Assembly: GCF_003609635.1 (NCBI RefSeq)
Contig: NZ_MCIA01000013.1
Location: 62,001 to 126,000 of the forward strand
Source of the DNA: Lacrimispora algidixylanolytica
GTDB taxonomy: Bacteria > Bacillota > Clostridia > Lachnospirales > Lachnospiraceae
Reading direction: 5' to 3'
DNA length: 64,000 nucleotides
How positions within the stretch are numbered: the stretch's first letter is position 1; each line of letters opens with the position of its first letter. Position numbers and translations under genes: made by a program. Of this stretch, positions 27,569-36,800 are shown piece after piece. The notes beneath the pieces were generated by a model. The model had not been told where the DNA came from, searched no databases, and saw nothing but the letters and a program-made list of their open reading frames with translations.

Positions 27569-30343
27569 TTGGCAAAGGAAAAATCATGCCATAAATTCAT
27601 TTACAAACTACCCAGCAAACGTCTTGCCAAAGCGGACTGGAATCTCAATTTACCAATACATACGGCACTCAAAAATAAAAACGATGTGGTAGCACTTAGC
27701 GATAGCCAGCTTTTACGCTGGATCTGTGAGCTAAATGGGATTAAAGATCTGGATCTGGAGGTAAAGTCCATTCAATCCCAAATCAAACATCAAAAAAATT
27801 TACCAAAAAGCGAAGCAACTAAAAATAACATAAGAGAGTTATACAAAAAACTTTATTCCCTTCAATATCAGAAGGATTATGTATGTATCATCATGAACAC
27901 AAAAAAAGACTACTTAAGAGCAAACAAAGGATTTACCATTAACCAATTCCATTACCGCAGACTTTTAGGAACCAACGGTGGCATTAAAAAATCTACCATA
28001 ACCTATGTGGGAAGTTCCATATATGATGAAATAAAGAAACGTATGGATAACGGAAGAAATTTAAGCAAGCCTTTGATTCCAGCTAAACTGGAAGCTTATC
28101 AGGCCTTAATCTGCAGCAGCTCCATTCCGGTAACTATGCCAAGAATTGCAATTGTAAAGGATTGCGTTGTAACCTTTAAAGAAGATGTGATTCTAATTCA
28201 AGATGGGATCAAAGATGAGCCTGAGATGACACGTGAGAAAGACTACGAAATTACTTATTGCGATTCTGACGGATATGGTCTTATGTCTCCGGAATATTCC
28301 GTGATCGTAAATAAGAATCTTCATGGAGAATCCTCCAATGGGGAAACAATTACAGGAATTAATACCCGCTTTGCCTGGACCAAAGGTATGCTTTTTACCT
28401 TTGATTTTAAGAAGTTTGCCGGGGAGGTTAACAAGGAAAATTACACGTTTTACGATGCCTGGGGTACCTCACGAGATATTCGAGATTATGACGTCATACT
28501 TACCACCTCCATGGTAAAGCTGTGGGATTCCTATTATAGTCTAGAGCATTTCCTGCAATGTTCCCAGGAAAACCATTATGAGTTTTCCGTTTCCAAAACA
28601 ACGCCAAGCAAGCTGGAACATGTGAGAAATGCCAACTACCAGTTTCTACAGACCTTTGAATTTACAGAGGAGGAGCTCTATGAGCTTTGTGAACCTACGA
28701 TCCGTGAAATCAAGGATGTTCTTTTCGATGACTGGCGTAAAACCATTGTATTTCTAAAAGGAATGCATCTTGATGAATCGCAGGCAGATAGTTGGGAGCA
28801 CGATTTTATAAAAGCATTGATGATTGATAAGCAAATGGCTAAGGATCCTTTTGTAGTCGGAAAGATCTACAATATGATCCGAAAGAGAATCCAGATGGCC
28901 GCAAAAGGGTCTATAAAGCTGACCGGAAATTTTGCCATTGTCTCCGGTGACCCCTACTCTCTCGCCCAATCTATCTTTGGACTTCCGGTTACCGGGCTTT
29001 TAAAAGCAGGGGAGGTTTACCATTCCTACTGGAAAGACAAGGGAGTGAAAGGGATTGCCTGCTTTCGTGCTCCCATGACATGTCATAACAACATTAGAAG
29101 ACGCAAGGTCGTCCATAATCCAGAAATGGATGACTGGTATCAATACAACCAAACCAGTATGATTCTTAATTCCTGGGATAGTACCTGTGATGCTTTAAAT
29201 GGCGCAGATAAGGACAGCGATGCTTTCTTTACCACAGATCATCCGATTATTGTAAGGAACACAAAGAATGCTCCCACCATTGAGTGCGTACAAAAACGGG
29301 CTGATACGGTCATTCCAGAGGAATCCCATTTCGTACAGGCAAATGTCCTTGCATTTGGAGATGAAATCGGTGCTACCACCAATAAAATCACTGCCATGAT
29401 AGAGATTCAATCTGGTTATCATAAGGACAGTCAGGAATATAAGGAATTGGATTACCGGATCATGTGCGGACAGCATTACCAGCAAAACTCCATTGATAAA
29501 GCAAAAGGTATCCTATCAAAGCCAATGCCAAAACATTGGTACGATCAATCTGCCTGCAAAAAGCTACCAGAGACCAGTGAGGAAGAGAAAAAATATAAGG
29601 AGCTTTGCCTTAGGATCTGTGCCAATAAAAAGCCATATTTCATGAAATACATTTACCCGGATCTTATGACAGAGTATAAAAGCTTCATCAATGACAGCAA
29701 CAAGAAATCAATTCGATTGTTTCAGATGTCAATTGAAGAACTAATGGAAAAGCGGGATCTATCAACCGAAGAAATGGAATTTCTTAACTATCACAAAGAA
29801 CTTTTACCCGTTGGAAACCGCCCCTGTACGGTCAATCAGATCTGCTGGCTATTTGAAAAGGAGTTTCATAATATCCTACCAAAACAAAAATCAGCTACTT
29901 CCTTTGATTATACTATTTTAAAATCAGGAGCATCCTACAACAAAAATGATTATAAGAAAATAGAGAAAGTGAAAGCTGAATATGATTTGGAAGTTAAGAA
30001 TTATCAGTGCCTGGCAAAAACAGAACGTCTGGATAAAGACGAAGTAAGCCTGAACCGAACTATGCTGATTCTTAAATTCAAGGCTGCCTGTGAAGCAATC
30101 TGCCCCAACGAAAAAGAACTGTGTGACATCTTGCTGGATCTGTGTTATACCACCAGTAAATCAAAGCAATTTGTCTGGGATGTTTGCGGTGAAACAGTTA
30201 TCAATAACTTATTAGAAAAGAATCACCATATTATCAATTACCCCGCCAAAACAAGCTCTAAAGGAGAATTTGAATTTGCGGGAGAATCATTTGTCATGAA
30301 ACAAAGAGTAGAAAAGGAGGTTGAGGAACCATTATTATTTTAA
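27569..30343 (+). CDS. Two-barrel (RdRP/YonO-like) RNA polymerase homologue
   Basis: About 924 residues from TTG at 27569, chosen because AAGGGGGG lies 6 bases upstream. Motifs appear in the order of the QDE-1/RdRP superfamily, which includes phage YonO: SDGYG at 233-237 (first barrel, family SDGxG), WTKGM at 270-274 (family GxKGxx), SMVKLW at 314-319 (family SMxKF), CFRAP at 498-502 (family xRNP) and the metal motif GADKDSDAF with Asp547, Asp549, Asp551 (family DxDGD; Ser replaces Gly). Length is close to YonO (about 900). Such single-chain enzymes make RNA from DNA or RNA templates. It precedes a tail cassette, so it may transcribe those genes. The family call is from pattern reading and needs a profile search; no closer relative is known to me. 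Confidence 0.7.
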   Translation: MAKEKSCHKFIYKLPSKRLAKADWNLNLPIHTALKNKNDVVALSDSQLLRWICELNGIKDLDLEVKSIQSQIKHQKNLPKSEATKNNIRELYKKLYSLQYQKDYVCIIMNTKKDYLRANKGFTINQFHYRRLLGTNGGIKKSTITYVGSSIYDEIKKRMDNGRNLSKPLIPAKLEAYQALICSSSIPVTMPRIAIVKDCVVTFKEDVILIQDGIKDEPEMTREKDYEITYCDSDGYGLMSPEYSVIVNKNLHGESSNGETITGINTRFAWTKGMLFTFDFKKFAGEVNKENYTFYDAWGTSRDIRDYDVILTTSMVKLWDSYYSLEHFLQCSQENHYEFSVSKTTPSKLEHVRNANYQFLQTFEFTEEELYELCEPTIREIKDVLFDDWRKTIVFLKGMHLDESQADSWEHDFIKALMIDKQMAKDPFVVGKIYNMIRKRIQMAAKGSIKLTGNFAIVSGDPYSLAQSIFGLPVTGLLKAGEVYHSYWKDKGVKGIACFRAPMTCHNNIRRRKVVHNPEMDDWYQYNQTSMILNSWDSTCDALNGADKDSDAFFTTDHPIIVRNTKNAPTIECVQKRADTVIPEESHFVQANVLAFGDEIGATTNKITAMIEIQSGYHKDSQEYKELDYRIMCGQHYQQNSIDKAKGILSKPMPKHWYDQSACKKLPETSEEEKKYKELCLRICANKKPYFMKYIYPDLMTEYKSFINDSNKKSIRLFQMSIEELMEKRDLSTEEMEFLNYHKELLPVGNRPCTVNQICWLFEKEFHNILPKQKSATSFDYTILKSGASYNKNDYKKIEKVKAEYDLEVKNYQCLAKTERLDKDEVSLNRTMLILKFKAACEAICPNEKELCDILLDLCYTTSKSKQFVWDVCGETVINNLLEKNHHIINYPAKTSSKGEFEFAGESFVMKQRVEKEVEEPLLF

Positions 30344-30357
30344 ATGAAAAAGTATAT

Positions 30358-31206
30358 GTGGAACAATTGCTGGAATCTAATCGTCTGGATCTCTCAAAAA
30401 CCTATCAGACCTTAAGTATGCTTGCCAGATACTTCTTCCATATAAAAGGATTTGAGAACAAGGAAATAATTGAAACACTTCATACCTTTATGGAGAATCA
30501 CAATCCCAAATACAATCCAATCGATTGGTCTGATGCAATAGAGTCCTGCGTAAATCGTGCTCCCAAATATCCCTTATGTCAATGTGATGGCATTTGGGTT
30601 ACAGATAAGGAGATAGATATCATAGAACGTATTTCCAATAAGGTTTTGGAGCGCCTTGCATTTACTCTCTTATGCCTGGCTAAATTTCGCAATTTTAGAA
30701 ACGAAGAAAATCAAAATTGGGTAACCAACAGTGATAGTGAGATCTATAAACTCGCCTGCATTACCACAACTGCGTATGACAAAGATATCCGTTTTCATAA
30801 GTTAAGGGAATTAGGCCTTATTGAATTTGCTAATCGCATTGATAATCTAAGCATTCGAGTTTTGTTTGCAGAGGAAGCACAAAAAGGCAGGATATTTATT
30901 ACGGATTTTAGAAAGCTGGGTTACGAGTGGAGAACGATCAAAGGCGAGAATTATATCAAATGCGTACAGTGCGATATCCTGGTGAGAAAAACTTCCTTAA
31001 ATAAGAAATACTGCAGCAATTGCGCAAAGCAGAACCCCTACTACTCTCCTATGGAGAAAAAGACAATTACCTGTATTGACTGCAAGATCACATTTGAAGC
31101 AGCACCCGCCAGCAGAGAGTGCAGATGTGAAGAATGTAAGCTTCATCACAAAAAGGAAATTCAAAAGATGAAATTGAAACGATATCGCAGCAAAATGACA
31201 GTGTAA
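30358..31206 (+). CDS. Zinc-knuckle protein next to the polymerase
   Basis: 282 residues from GTG at 30358. The only good ribosome site, AGGAGG at 30315-30320, is 38 bases away and instead fits an ATT codon in the same frame at 30331, which overlaps the end of the polymerase gene; the true start may be that rare codon. The N-terminal ~200 residues are helical, with a part resembling a winged helix. The C-terminus carries two zinc-binding sets: CVQC...YCSNC near 200-225 and CIDC...CRCEEC near 240-262, then a very basic end. This suggests nucleic acid binding, perhaps a factor for the polymerase. No family recognised. Confidence 0.65.
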   Translation: MEQLLESNRLDLSKTYQTLSMLARYFFHIKGFENKEIIETLHTFMENHNPKYNPIDWSDAIESCVNRAPKYPLCQCDGIWVTDKEIDIIERISNKVLERLAFTLLCLAKFRNFRNEENQNWVTNSDSEIYKLACITTTAYDKDIRFHKLRELGLIEFANRIDNLSIRVLFAEEAQKGRIFITDFRKLGYEWRTIKGENYIKCVQCDILVRKTSLNKKYCSNCAKQNPYYSPMEKKTITCIDCKITFEAAPASRECRCEECKLHHKKEIQKMKLKRYRSKMTV

Positions 31207-31268
31207 CCCAACTCATTTCAAAGTAGAGTTTAAAAATACCCCTTTAAAACCATTGATCTTACGACGTT

Positions 31269-31297
31269 TTTCAAGAACATGTGTTCAATTGTAATAT
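31269..31297 (+). promoter_or_regulatory. Promoter of the tail operon
   Basis: -35 TTTCAA (31269-31274), 17 bases, -10 TAATAT (31292-31297). The LexA box fills the first 12 bases of the spacer, a classic repression position. About 165 bases before the first tail-operon gene. Confidence 0.55.
31275..31286. promoter_or_regulatory. LexA (SOS) box of the tail operon
   Basis: GAACATGTGTTC, an exact GAAC-N4-GTTC site with inner bases fitting the Gram-positive RNRY pattern. Implies derepression of the tail genes after DNA damage. Confidence 0.75.
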
Positions 31298-31353
31298 TTC
31301 TAATATGGAAAGGTAGAAAAGATCCAATCCTTTCTCATAACACTCCTTGGCAC

Positions 31354-31387
31354 CGGCAGTCCGATACAGTTCTTGATCGGACTGCCG
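31354..31387 (+). terminator. Leader hairpin of the tail operon
   Basis: Perfect 12-bp stem CGGCAGTCCGAT / ATCGGACTGCCG with a 10-base loop, followed by TTTATATG. It lies between the LexA-controlled promoter and the first gene, so it ends transcripts coming from the polymerase operon and may also attenuate the tail transcript. Confidence 0.6.
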
Positions 31388-31459
31388 TTTATATGTACCG
31401 GTTGAGAGTATAACAATTATTATGGAATTATGTTTATTTATCAGAAAGAAGGTATTACC

Positions 31460-31849
31460 ATGAAAAAACACATTTTTCCAAACGTGGATCATTTGATAAG
31501 TGAAGTAATCTCACTGGCAGATTCCTCTTTCCCATATTTTCAGGAAGTTAATATTGTAGCTGAATATGAACGCCTTTGTTCTATTTTAAATGCGATCGTG
31601 AAAAATAGCGATTACCAGCTCTGCAATATCAAACTAAGCGACTCCCATGTTGATGGATATAGAGACGAATACATACTTTCTTTATCTGATAAAAAGATCT
31701 GGTGTCAGGAAGCAAAAAATGATAAAGGATATTTATGGGTGGATGGAATCATAACCTATGTACATTCCGATTGCAGCAGTGCATTCGTGATAAAGAACAA
31801 GGGGCAGCCAATGATTGAATTTGAATTTTCCCAAGAAGAAGAAAGGTAA
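31460..31849 (+). CDS. Tail-operon protein 1, unknown
   Basis: 129 residues from ATG at 31460, with AGAAAGAAGG upstream; an in-frame ATG at 31430 has no ribosome site. Soluble, acidic, mixed alpha/beta pattern, no signal peptide. First gene of the tail operon and only 4 bases ahead of the next one, so it is probably a structural or assembly protein acting before the tail tube. No family recognised. Confidence 0.65.
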   Translation: MKKHIFPNVDHLISEVISLADSSFPYFQEVNIVAEYERLCSILNAIVKNSDYQLCNIKLSDSHVDGYRDEYILSLSDKKIWCQEAKNDKGYLWVDGIITYVHSDCSSAFVIKNKGQPMIEFEFSQEEER

Positions 31850-31853
31850 TCCT

Positions 31854-32675
31854 ATGAAATTAGATTACGGAACACTTATCAGTATATCGCCTTTGGAGCT
31901 AAAAAACGGATTGAGCATCCGTTCCCCTAAGTTAAAGGAAATTGCAGCGCTCACATTCCCGGCTTACCAATCCTACTTAGGGGTTTTATTGCTGGACATT
32001 GAATCTTATTACAGCAGTATGGATAAAAACATGACTGACTACTTTTCAAACTATTCTCACCAAGAGAAACAGACGATCTTACAAATTCGAGAAGAATATG
32101 AAGGATTATCCGAAGAGGAAAAAGATGGCATAATGCCAATCGATATTTTTTCCTTTGATGGAAAGCTTTTAAACGATATTGCAGATTCACTGTCCTTTTT
32201 CCTAGAATGTCAACTGCAATATTCCCATGAACACAAGGGATTTATTCAAACCACCGGGAAAGAAACCTTCTGCTCTATATCAAGAGATATTTACACTCTT
32301 GTCGTAACACTTATTTTACAAAGAAATGGAATCTTTCCCTCTCAGACAGAATTGGAAAAGCCAAAATTCAAAAGTGAACTTGCAAGAAAACTCTTCTATC
32401 GTACCAAAGAGGCAGAGTCGAAAAGAGAAAAAGGTAAAAATACCAATGCAAGCATGGACCTGCCCAATATCTTATCTGCCGTTGCTGCAAGGCACCCTTC
32501 CCTTAACATGTTAAACATATGGGATATTACTATTTATCAGCTATACGATCAATTTAAACGGCTGCAAAACAACACACTGTATGATATTCAATCCATGTCA
32601 GTGGCCGCTTGGGGAGATGGTAAAAACAATTTCGATCCAGCCCAATGGTACAAAAACCTTAACAACGAAAATTAA
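31854..32675 (+). CDS. Tail-operon protein 2, tail assembly-like
   Basis: 273 residues from ATG at 31854 (GAAAGG 9 bases upstream). Largely helical. The C-terminus carries MSVAAWGDGKNNFDP, a pattern I associate with small proteins in phage tail cassettes, ending in an Asn-rich tail. It sits directly before the tube protein, 56 bases away. A role in tail assembly (chaperone or initiator) is inferred from position only. Confidence 0.55.
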   Translation: MKLDYGTLISISPLELKNGLSIRSPKLKEIAALTFPAYQSYLGVLLLDIESYYSSMDKNMTDYFSNYSHQEKQTILQIREEYEGLSEEEKDGIMPIDIFSFDGKLLNDIADSLSFFLECQLQYSHEHKGFIQTTGKETFCSISRDIYTLVVTLILQRNGIFPSQTELEKPKFKSELARKLFYRTKEAESKREKGKNTNASMDLPNILSAVAARHPSLNMLNIWDITIYQLYDQFKRLQNNTLYDIQSMSVAAWGDGKNNFDPAQWYKNLNNEN

Positions 32676-32731
32676 GATTTGCAAAATTGCAGATCTTTTT
32701 TTTATATTACAAAAAACAGGAGGAATTTATT

Positions 32732-33460
32732 ATGACAAACATGAACAAAGCCAACAGAACTTGCTGTGACGTGGATATCCGTGTATTAAAAACACTGGCT
32801 CCATATCTCTTTTTTGAGGATGCAAATGTAACTACATTTGGTTTTACAGCAGATGAAACCTACGCTACCAGCAAGGGTGCGAAAAAGATTGCTTTCTCTA
32901 ATCCAATGGATGGCACGATGACAATCGAAGCTCAGGTGAAACCATTTAAGCTTTATGCTTTATTATCTGATGGTGTCATCGAAACATCTGCTGTTATTGC
33001 AGAAAGAAAGACCATTTCCTGTACCACTGCAGGGGAACTCACTCTTCCAGAAGGCGTAAAAGCTGGTTCCGTATTTGTATACGAAGAAGGAGATTTCGGT
33101 GGTAAGGCTGTAAAGGGCGCTGTAGAAGGTAATAAATTTGCTGCTACTGACATTTTAACTGGCAAAGCTTATGAAGTAGGATACTTAATCGCCAAAGAAT
33201 CCGGCGTTCAGAAGATCAGCTTTAACAACAAGAAGAATCCGCTGGATTACTATATCACTATGAAAACAGTAGAAAAAGATGAAAGCGGCGTAATCACACC
33301 ATATGTCATCACCGGCTACAAATGTAAGCCTAAGAAAGCTTTAGACTTAAGCTTCTCTTCCAGCGGTGACGCAGCTACTGTAAAGATTGAATTTGCCTGC
33401 TTAGAAGATAGGGATGGCAATGTTGCTGACATGGTAGAGTACATGGAAGCGGAAGCATAA
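32732..33460 (+). CDS. Major tail tube protein
   Basis: 242 residues from ATG at 32732, with a perfect AGGAGG 8 bases upstream. Beta-rich, Gly/Thr/Val-rich sequence with the string MTIEAQVKPFKLYALLSDG-like typical of tube subunits, and an inserted domain of Ala/Gly-rich strands (about 95-160). It would polymerise as hexamer rings around the tape measure. Position just before the tape measure supports this. No sheath gene accompanies it, so the tail is non-contractile. A terminator follows, as expected when tube protein is needed in excess. Confidence 0.7.
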   Translation: MTNMNKANRTCCDVDIRVLKTLAPYLFFEDANVTTFGFTADETYATSKGAKKIAFSNPMDGTMTIEAQVKPFKLYALLSDGVIETSAVIAERKTISCTTAGELTLPEGVKAGSVFVYEEGDFGGKAVKGAVEGNKFAATDILTGKAYEVGYLIAKESGVQKISFNNKKNPLDYYITMKTVEKDESGVITPYVITGYKCKPKKALDLSFSSSGDAATVKIEFACLEDRDGNVADMVEYMEAEA

Positions 33461-33523
33461 GCGTTCCGATTCAAGATTAAATCAAGGTATAACCGATTGT
33501 AGTTTGTGTTATTTATAACACTT

Positions 33524-33565
33524 AGGGAATAACGAATCCGCTACAATCGTTATTCCCTATTTTTT
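33524..33565 (+). terminator. Terminator inside the tail operon
   Basis: Perfect 12-bp stem AGGGAATAACGA / TCGTTATTCCCT (33524-33558) followed by ATTTTTTT. Lies between the tube gene and the small protein ahead of the tape measure; it should let far more tube mRNA than tape-measure mRNA accumulate. Confidence 0.85.
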
Positions 33566-33588
33566 TCCCATTGCATAAAGGAGACGTT

Positions 33589-33804
33589 ATGAAATTTTAT
33601 TCGTTAGAAGAAGCGAAATCTGTTTATGGTGAGGATTCCCTGATTCCTATCTCCTCCTTAAAACAGATTATATTTTACTGTTCCAATGGGCTGCAGCCCG
33701 AGTTTATCTGGGAATCAGAACGACAGGAAGGAAAGATTGTCGCCTGGTTCCACAAAGCCAAAAGCGAGCTCATCTACAAACGATGGCAGGAAAACAAAGC
33801 GTAA
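33589..33804 (+). CDS. Small protein between tube and tape measure
   Basis: 71 residues from ATG at 33589 with AAAGGAG 6 bases upstream. Its position, between tube and tape-measure genes, is where phages keep the second part of the tail assembly chaperone (gpG/gpGT). Sequence shows a helical N-terminus (SLEEAKSVYG) and an aromatic middle; no family recognised. No programmed frameshift into a partner is evident. Confidence 0.6.
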   Translation: MKFYSLEEAKSVYGEDSLIPISSLKQIIFYCSNGLQPEFIWESERQEGKIVAWFHKAKSELIYKRWQENKA

Positions 33805-33855
33805 CACGATTGTATCTCACCTTATCTCCCACTTATATATAGAAGAGGAAAATCT

Positions 33856-36800
33856 ATGGCAGACAAAGATTCGATATTAAAACTTACTGCTGCTTTGGAA
33901 AAAGAAAAGAGTACAAAGCAGTTAAATCAGGATATTAAAAACATGGAGAAAACCATCAACCAACTTCATCTGATGGCAAAACTCTATCAAGGGGAAAGCA
34001 AAAATAAATTAAATGCTTCCATAAAAGAACTGGAAAAGAAAGTAGATGTCATCCGCTTAAAAGCGGAAATTGACAATAAAAAGTTAAAAGCAGACTTAGA
34101 CCATGCATTAAGCAATGTATCATTAAAAGAGATAAAAATCAGCGAACAGGGTCTTAAAGTCTCGGCTATGAAAATCGCCCAGAGTTTAAACTCCGTTTTA
34201 TCAAAATATACGATATTACCAAAAATTGATTTAAAGCCTGAAGGGATGAAAAAGGACCTTACTGGTATTCAAAGTAAAGTAAACACAGTGACTACAGCCT
34301 TTGGACTTGCAAAAATGGGAGTCGTTAAATTTAGGCAGTCCATGGTAACCCTAAAAGAAATTTCTACTATCTTAAACGATATTTCAAAAGCTGCTGGAAT
34401 GAGTCGAGAAGAAATCAAGAAATTAGGAAAAGATTCCTTTCAATCTGCTAGTGCTTATGGAACCTCCGCCAAAGATTATCTCTTAAGTGTTCTTTCCATG
34501 GCAAAAAGCGGGTATGGCTCTATCTCCAAGGAGTTGAGTGAATTGTCCCTCCTAGCCCAGTCTCTGGGATCTATTTCCGCAGCGGCTGCGGACAGCTTTA
34601 TCAAATCTATGGATACTGCCTACCAATACAGCGGTAGCGTAGAGAAATTGACCAGGGCACTTGAGGGTGTTATTTCTGTGTCAATGCAAAGCAAGATACC
34701 CCTTCTAGACCTTACCGCTGCTATGGAATCCAATGCCATATCTGCTGCAAAGGCAGGCATTGGAATTGATCAGCTTACTGCTGCAGAAGCGACTCTGATT
34801 GCTTCATCTGGACAGACAGGAGTTGCTGTAAGCCAATCGTTTCAATCCGTTTTAGAACAGATGGATCGTATAAATCAGTCATCTGGGCAGCTTACAGAAC
34901 CAATCAAACGCTTGGAAGAAATGGCAAAAGCCTACGCTTCTATTTCCAGCAAGAAAGATGTTTCTTTGTTTGGGGATATTGATGGCCAGGAGATGACAAA
35001 CCCGATAAAGGTATTGTTAGAACAATGGAGTCTTTATGAACAGCTTCTTGCTAATTATTCTAACGGTAGTCAGGCAGCTATGGCAGCAGCAATTGCTTCT
35101 GCTTCCACTTGGGAAAGCCAACTTGTTTCTCTTCAGAATTCCTGGAATTCATTTATTTACTCTCTGACCAGTCAAAATCAATCAGCGGGTATGGGATTGT
35201 TTCTGGAGCAAACGCTTGTTAGCGTTGAGGCGCTGGAGGAAAACATTAAACGAATACCTCAGATGTTGGATGGTATTAATGGAATAACTCCAAATGTAGA
35301 TAATAAATCCTTAAAAACGGATTCATCAAGATCCCCTATTTCCTTTGATCTAAAATCCATATTAGAACCTGCTAATAATCTTCTTGATTTTTCAAAATCA
35401 GTTGATGCGTTGGAAGAGGGTTTAATCAAGGGGGAATATGGACTTAATTCATTTTCTGCTTCTGTTGCAAGAAACCATGTAACATTAAATGATTACTTGG
35501 CAACATGTACGAAAAAAGCACCAGCTTCGTTAAGCGGGTATAAAGCTCACTTAGAAAAAACAGGAGTAGAAACAGATCTCTTAAGATCAAAAACTATATT
35601 ACTTAATGCAGCCATGTCTGGTATTGTTGCTATTGCAATGCAGGTTTTATCTATGGCTGTCTCCGCCATAGGTCAAGCTATTTATGATCATTACCATCAA
35701 GTAGAAATTGCAGAAAAAGCTCTAGCTGATGCTGAACAAAAGTTAGAAGACTCTAATTCAAGAATATCTTCAATTAATGACAAACTGAAAGAAACATCAG
35801 ATCGACTTAATGAATTAAATTCAAAGGGTAAACTAACTTTTGTTGAGCAAGAGGAAGTTGATAAACTAAAAACATATAATGAGGAATTGAATCGACAGCT
35901 CCTGGCTGAAAAAGCTATCAAAGAGTTTAATAAAGAGAACGAAAGAAAAAAAACATTAGATTACTTTAGTGCGGAGACGCAATATGACGAATACAATGGT
36001 TTTACCTCTTCTCTGCCTAATCGAGCTGGAGCACCTGTTTCTCAAGCAAAAATTTTTAGTAGATCTGGTACTGTATTAGATAAGACTTCAAGTGAACTAG
36101 CAGAGATAGAACGATTAAAATCAGAGCTTAAAGGTAAAAAAGCAGAAGTAGATGGTATCAAAGTATCAGATCCCAAAGGATACAAATGGGATATAAAATA
36201 TATAAATACGGATAAAGAACGAGTTATACTAGAAGGTCGGATTAAAGAGTTAGAAACCACGCTAGCAGAGGAAATTCCAAAAATCACTGAAAAACTTTAT
36301 AATTTAGATTCTGAAAATGATAAAGATTCCATTAGCAAAATAAAAAATATTCTTAATACATATATCCGACAATCTCCAAATATTTCTCCTGAAGAAAAGT
36401 TTAATAATATATGGAATTCCGAAGAATTTTCCAATTCAAAAAATTCACTAACTTCCCAAATCGAGACAGGTAATTTTATTGGAATCAAACCTATTTTTGA
36501 TACTAATTTTCAAAAGCTTGCAAGTGAAACTGGCTTAGGCTATGCAGAAACATATCAGAAGGTCATATCCTCGGCAAAGCAACAAATTAATGATGAAATG
36601 AATAATAACTTTATAAATTCATTCTCAGAACTTCCTATTAACGAAATTAAAGATTACATTAATCAACTTGATAGCGGTGATCTTAACGAAACAACAATTA
36701 CTTCCTTCGAGAACTTAAATAAAATAATTCAGTCTACAGGTGTAAGTTCATCTAGTGCTATAGAAAATATAAAGAACTTTTCTAAAAATATAGATTTCAC

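Noticed and set aside
31430-31460. Upstream ATG for the first tail-operon protein
   Set aside because: No ribosome site at 31430, while the ATG at 31460 has one.
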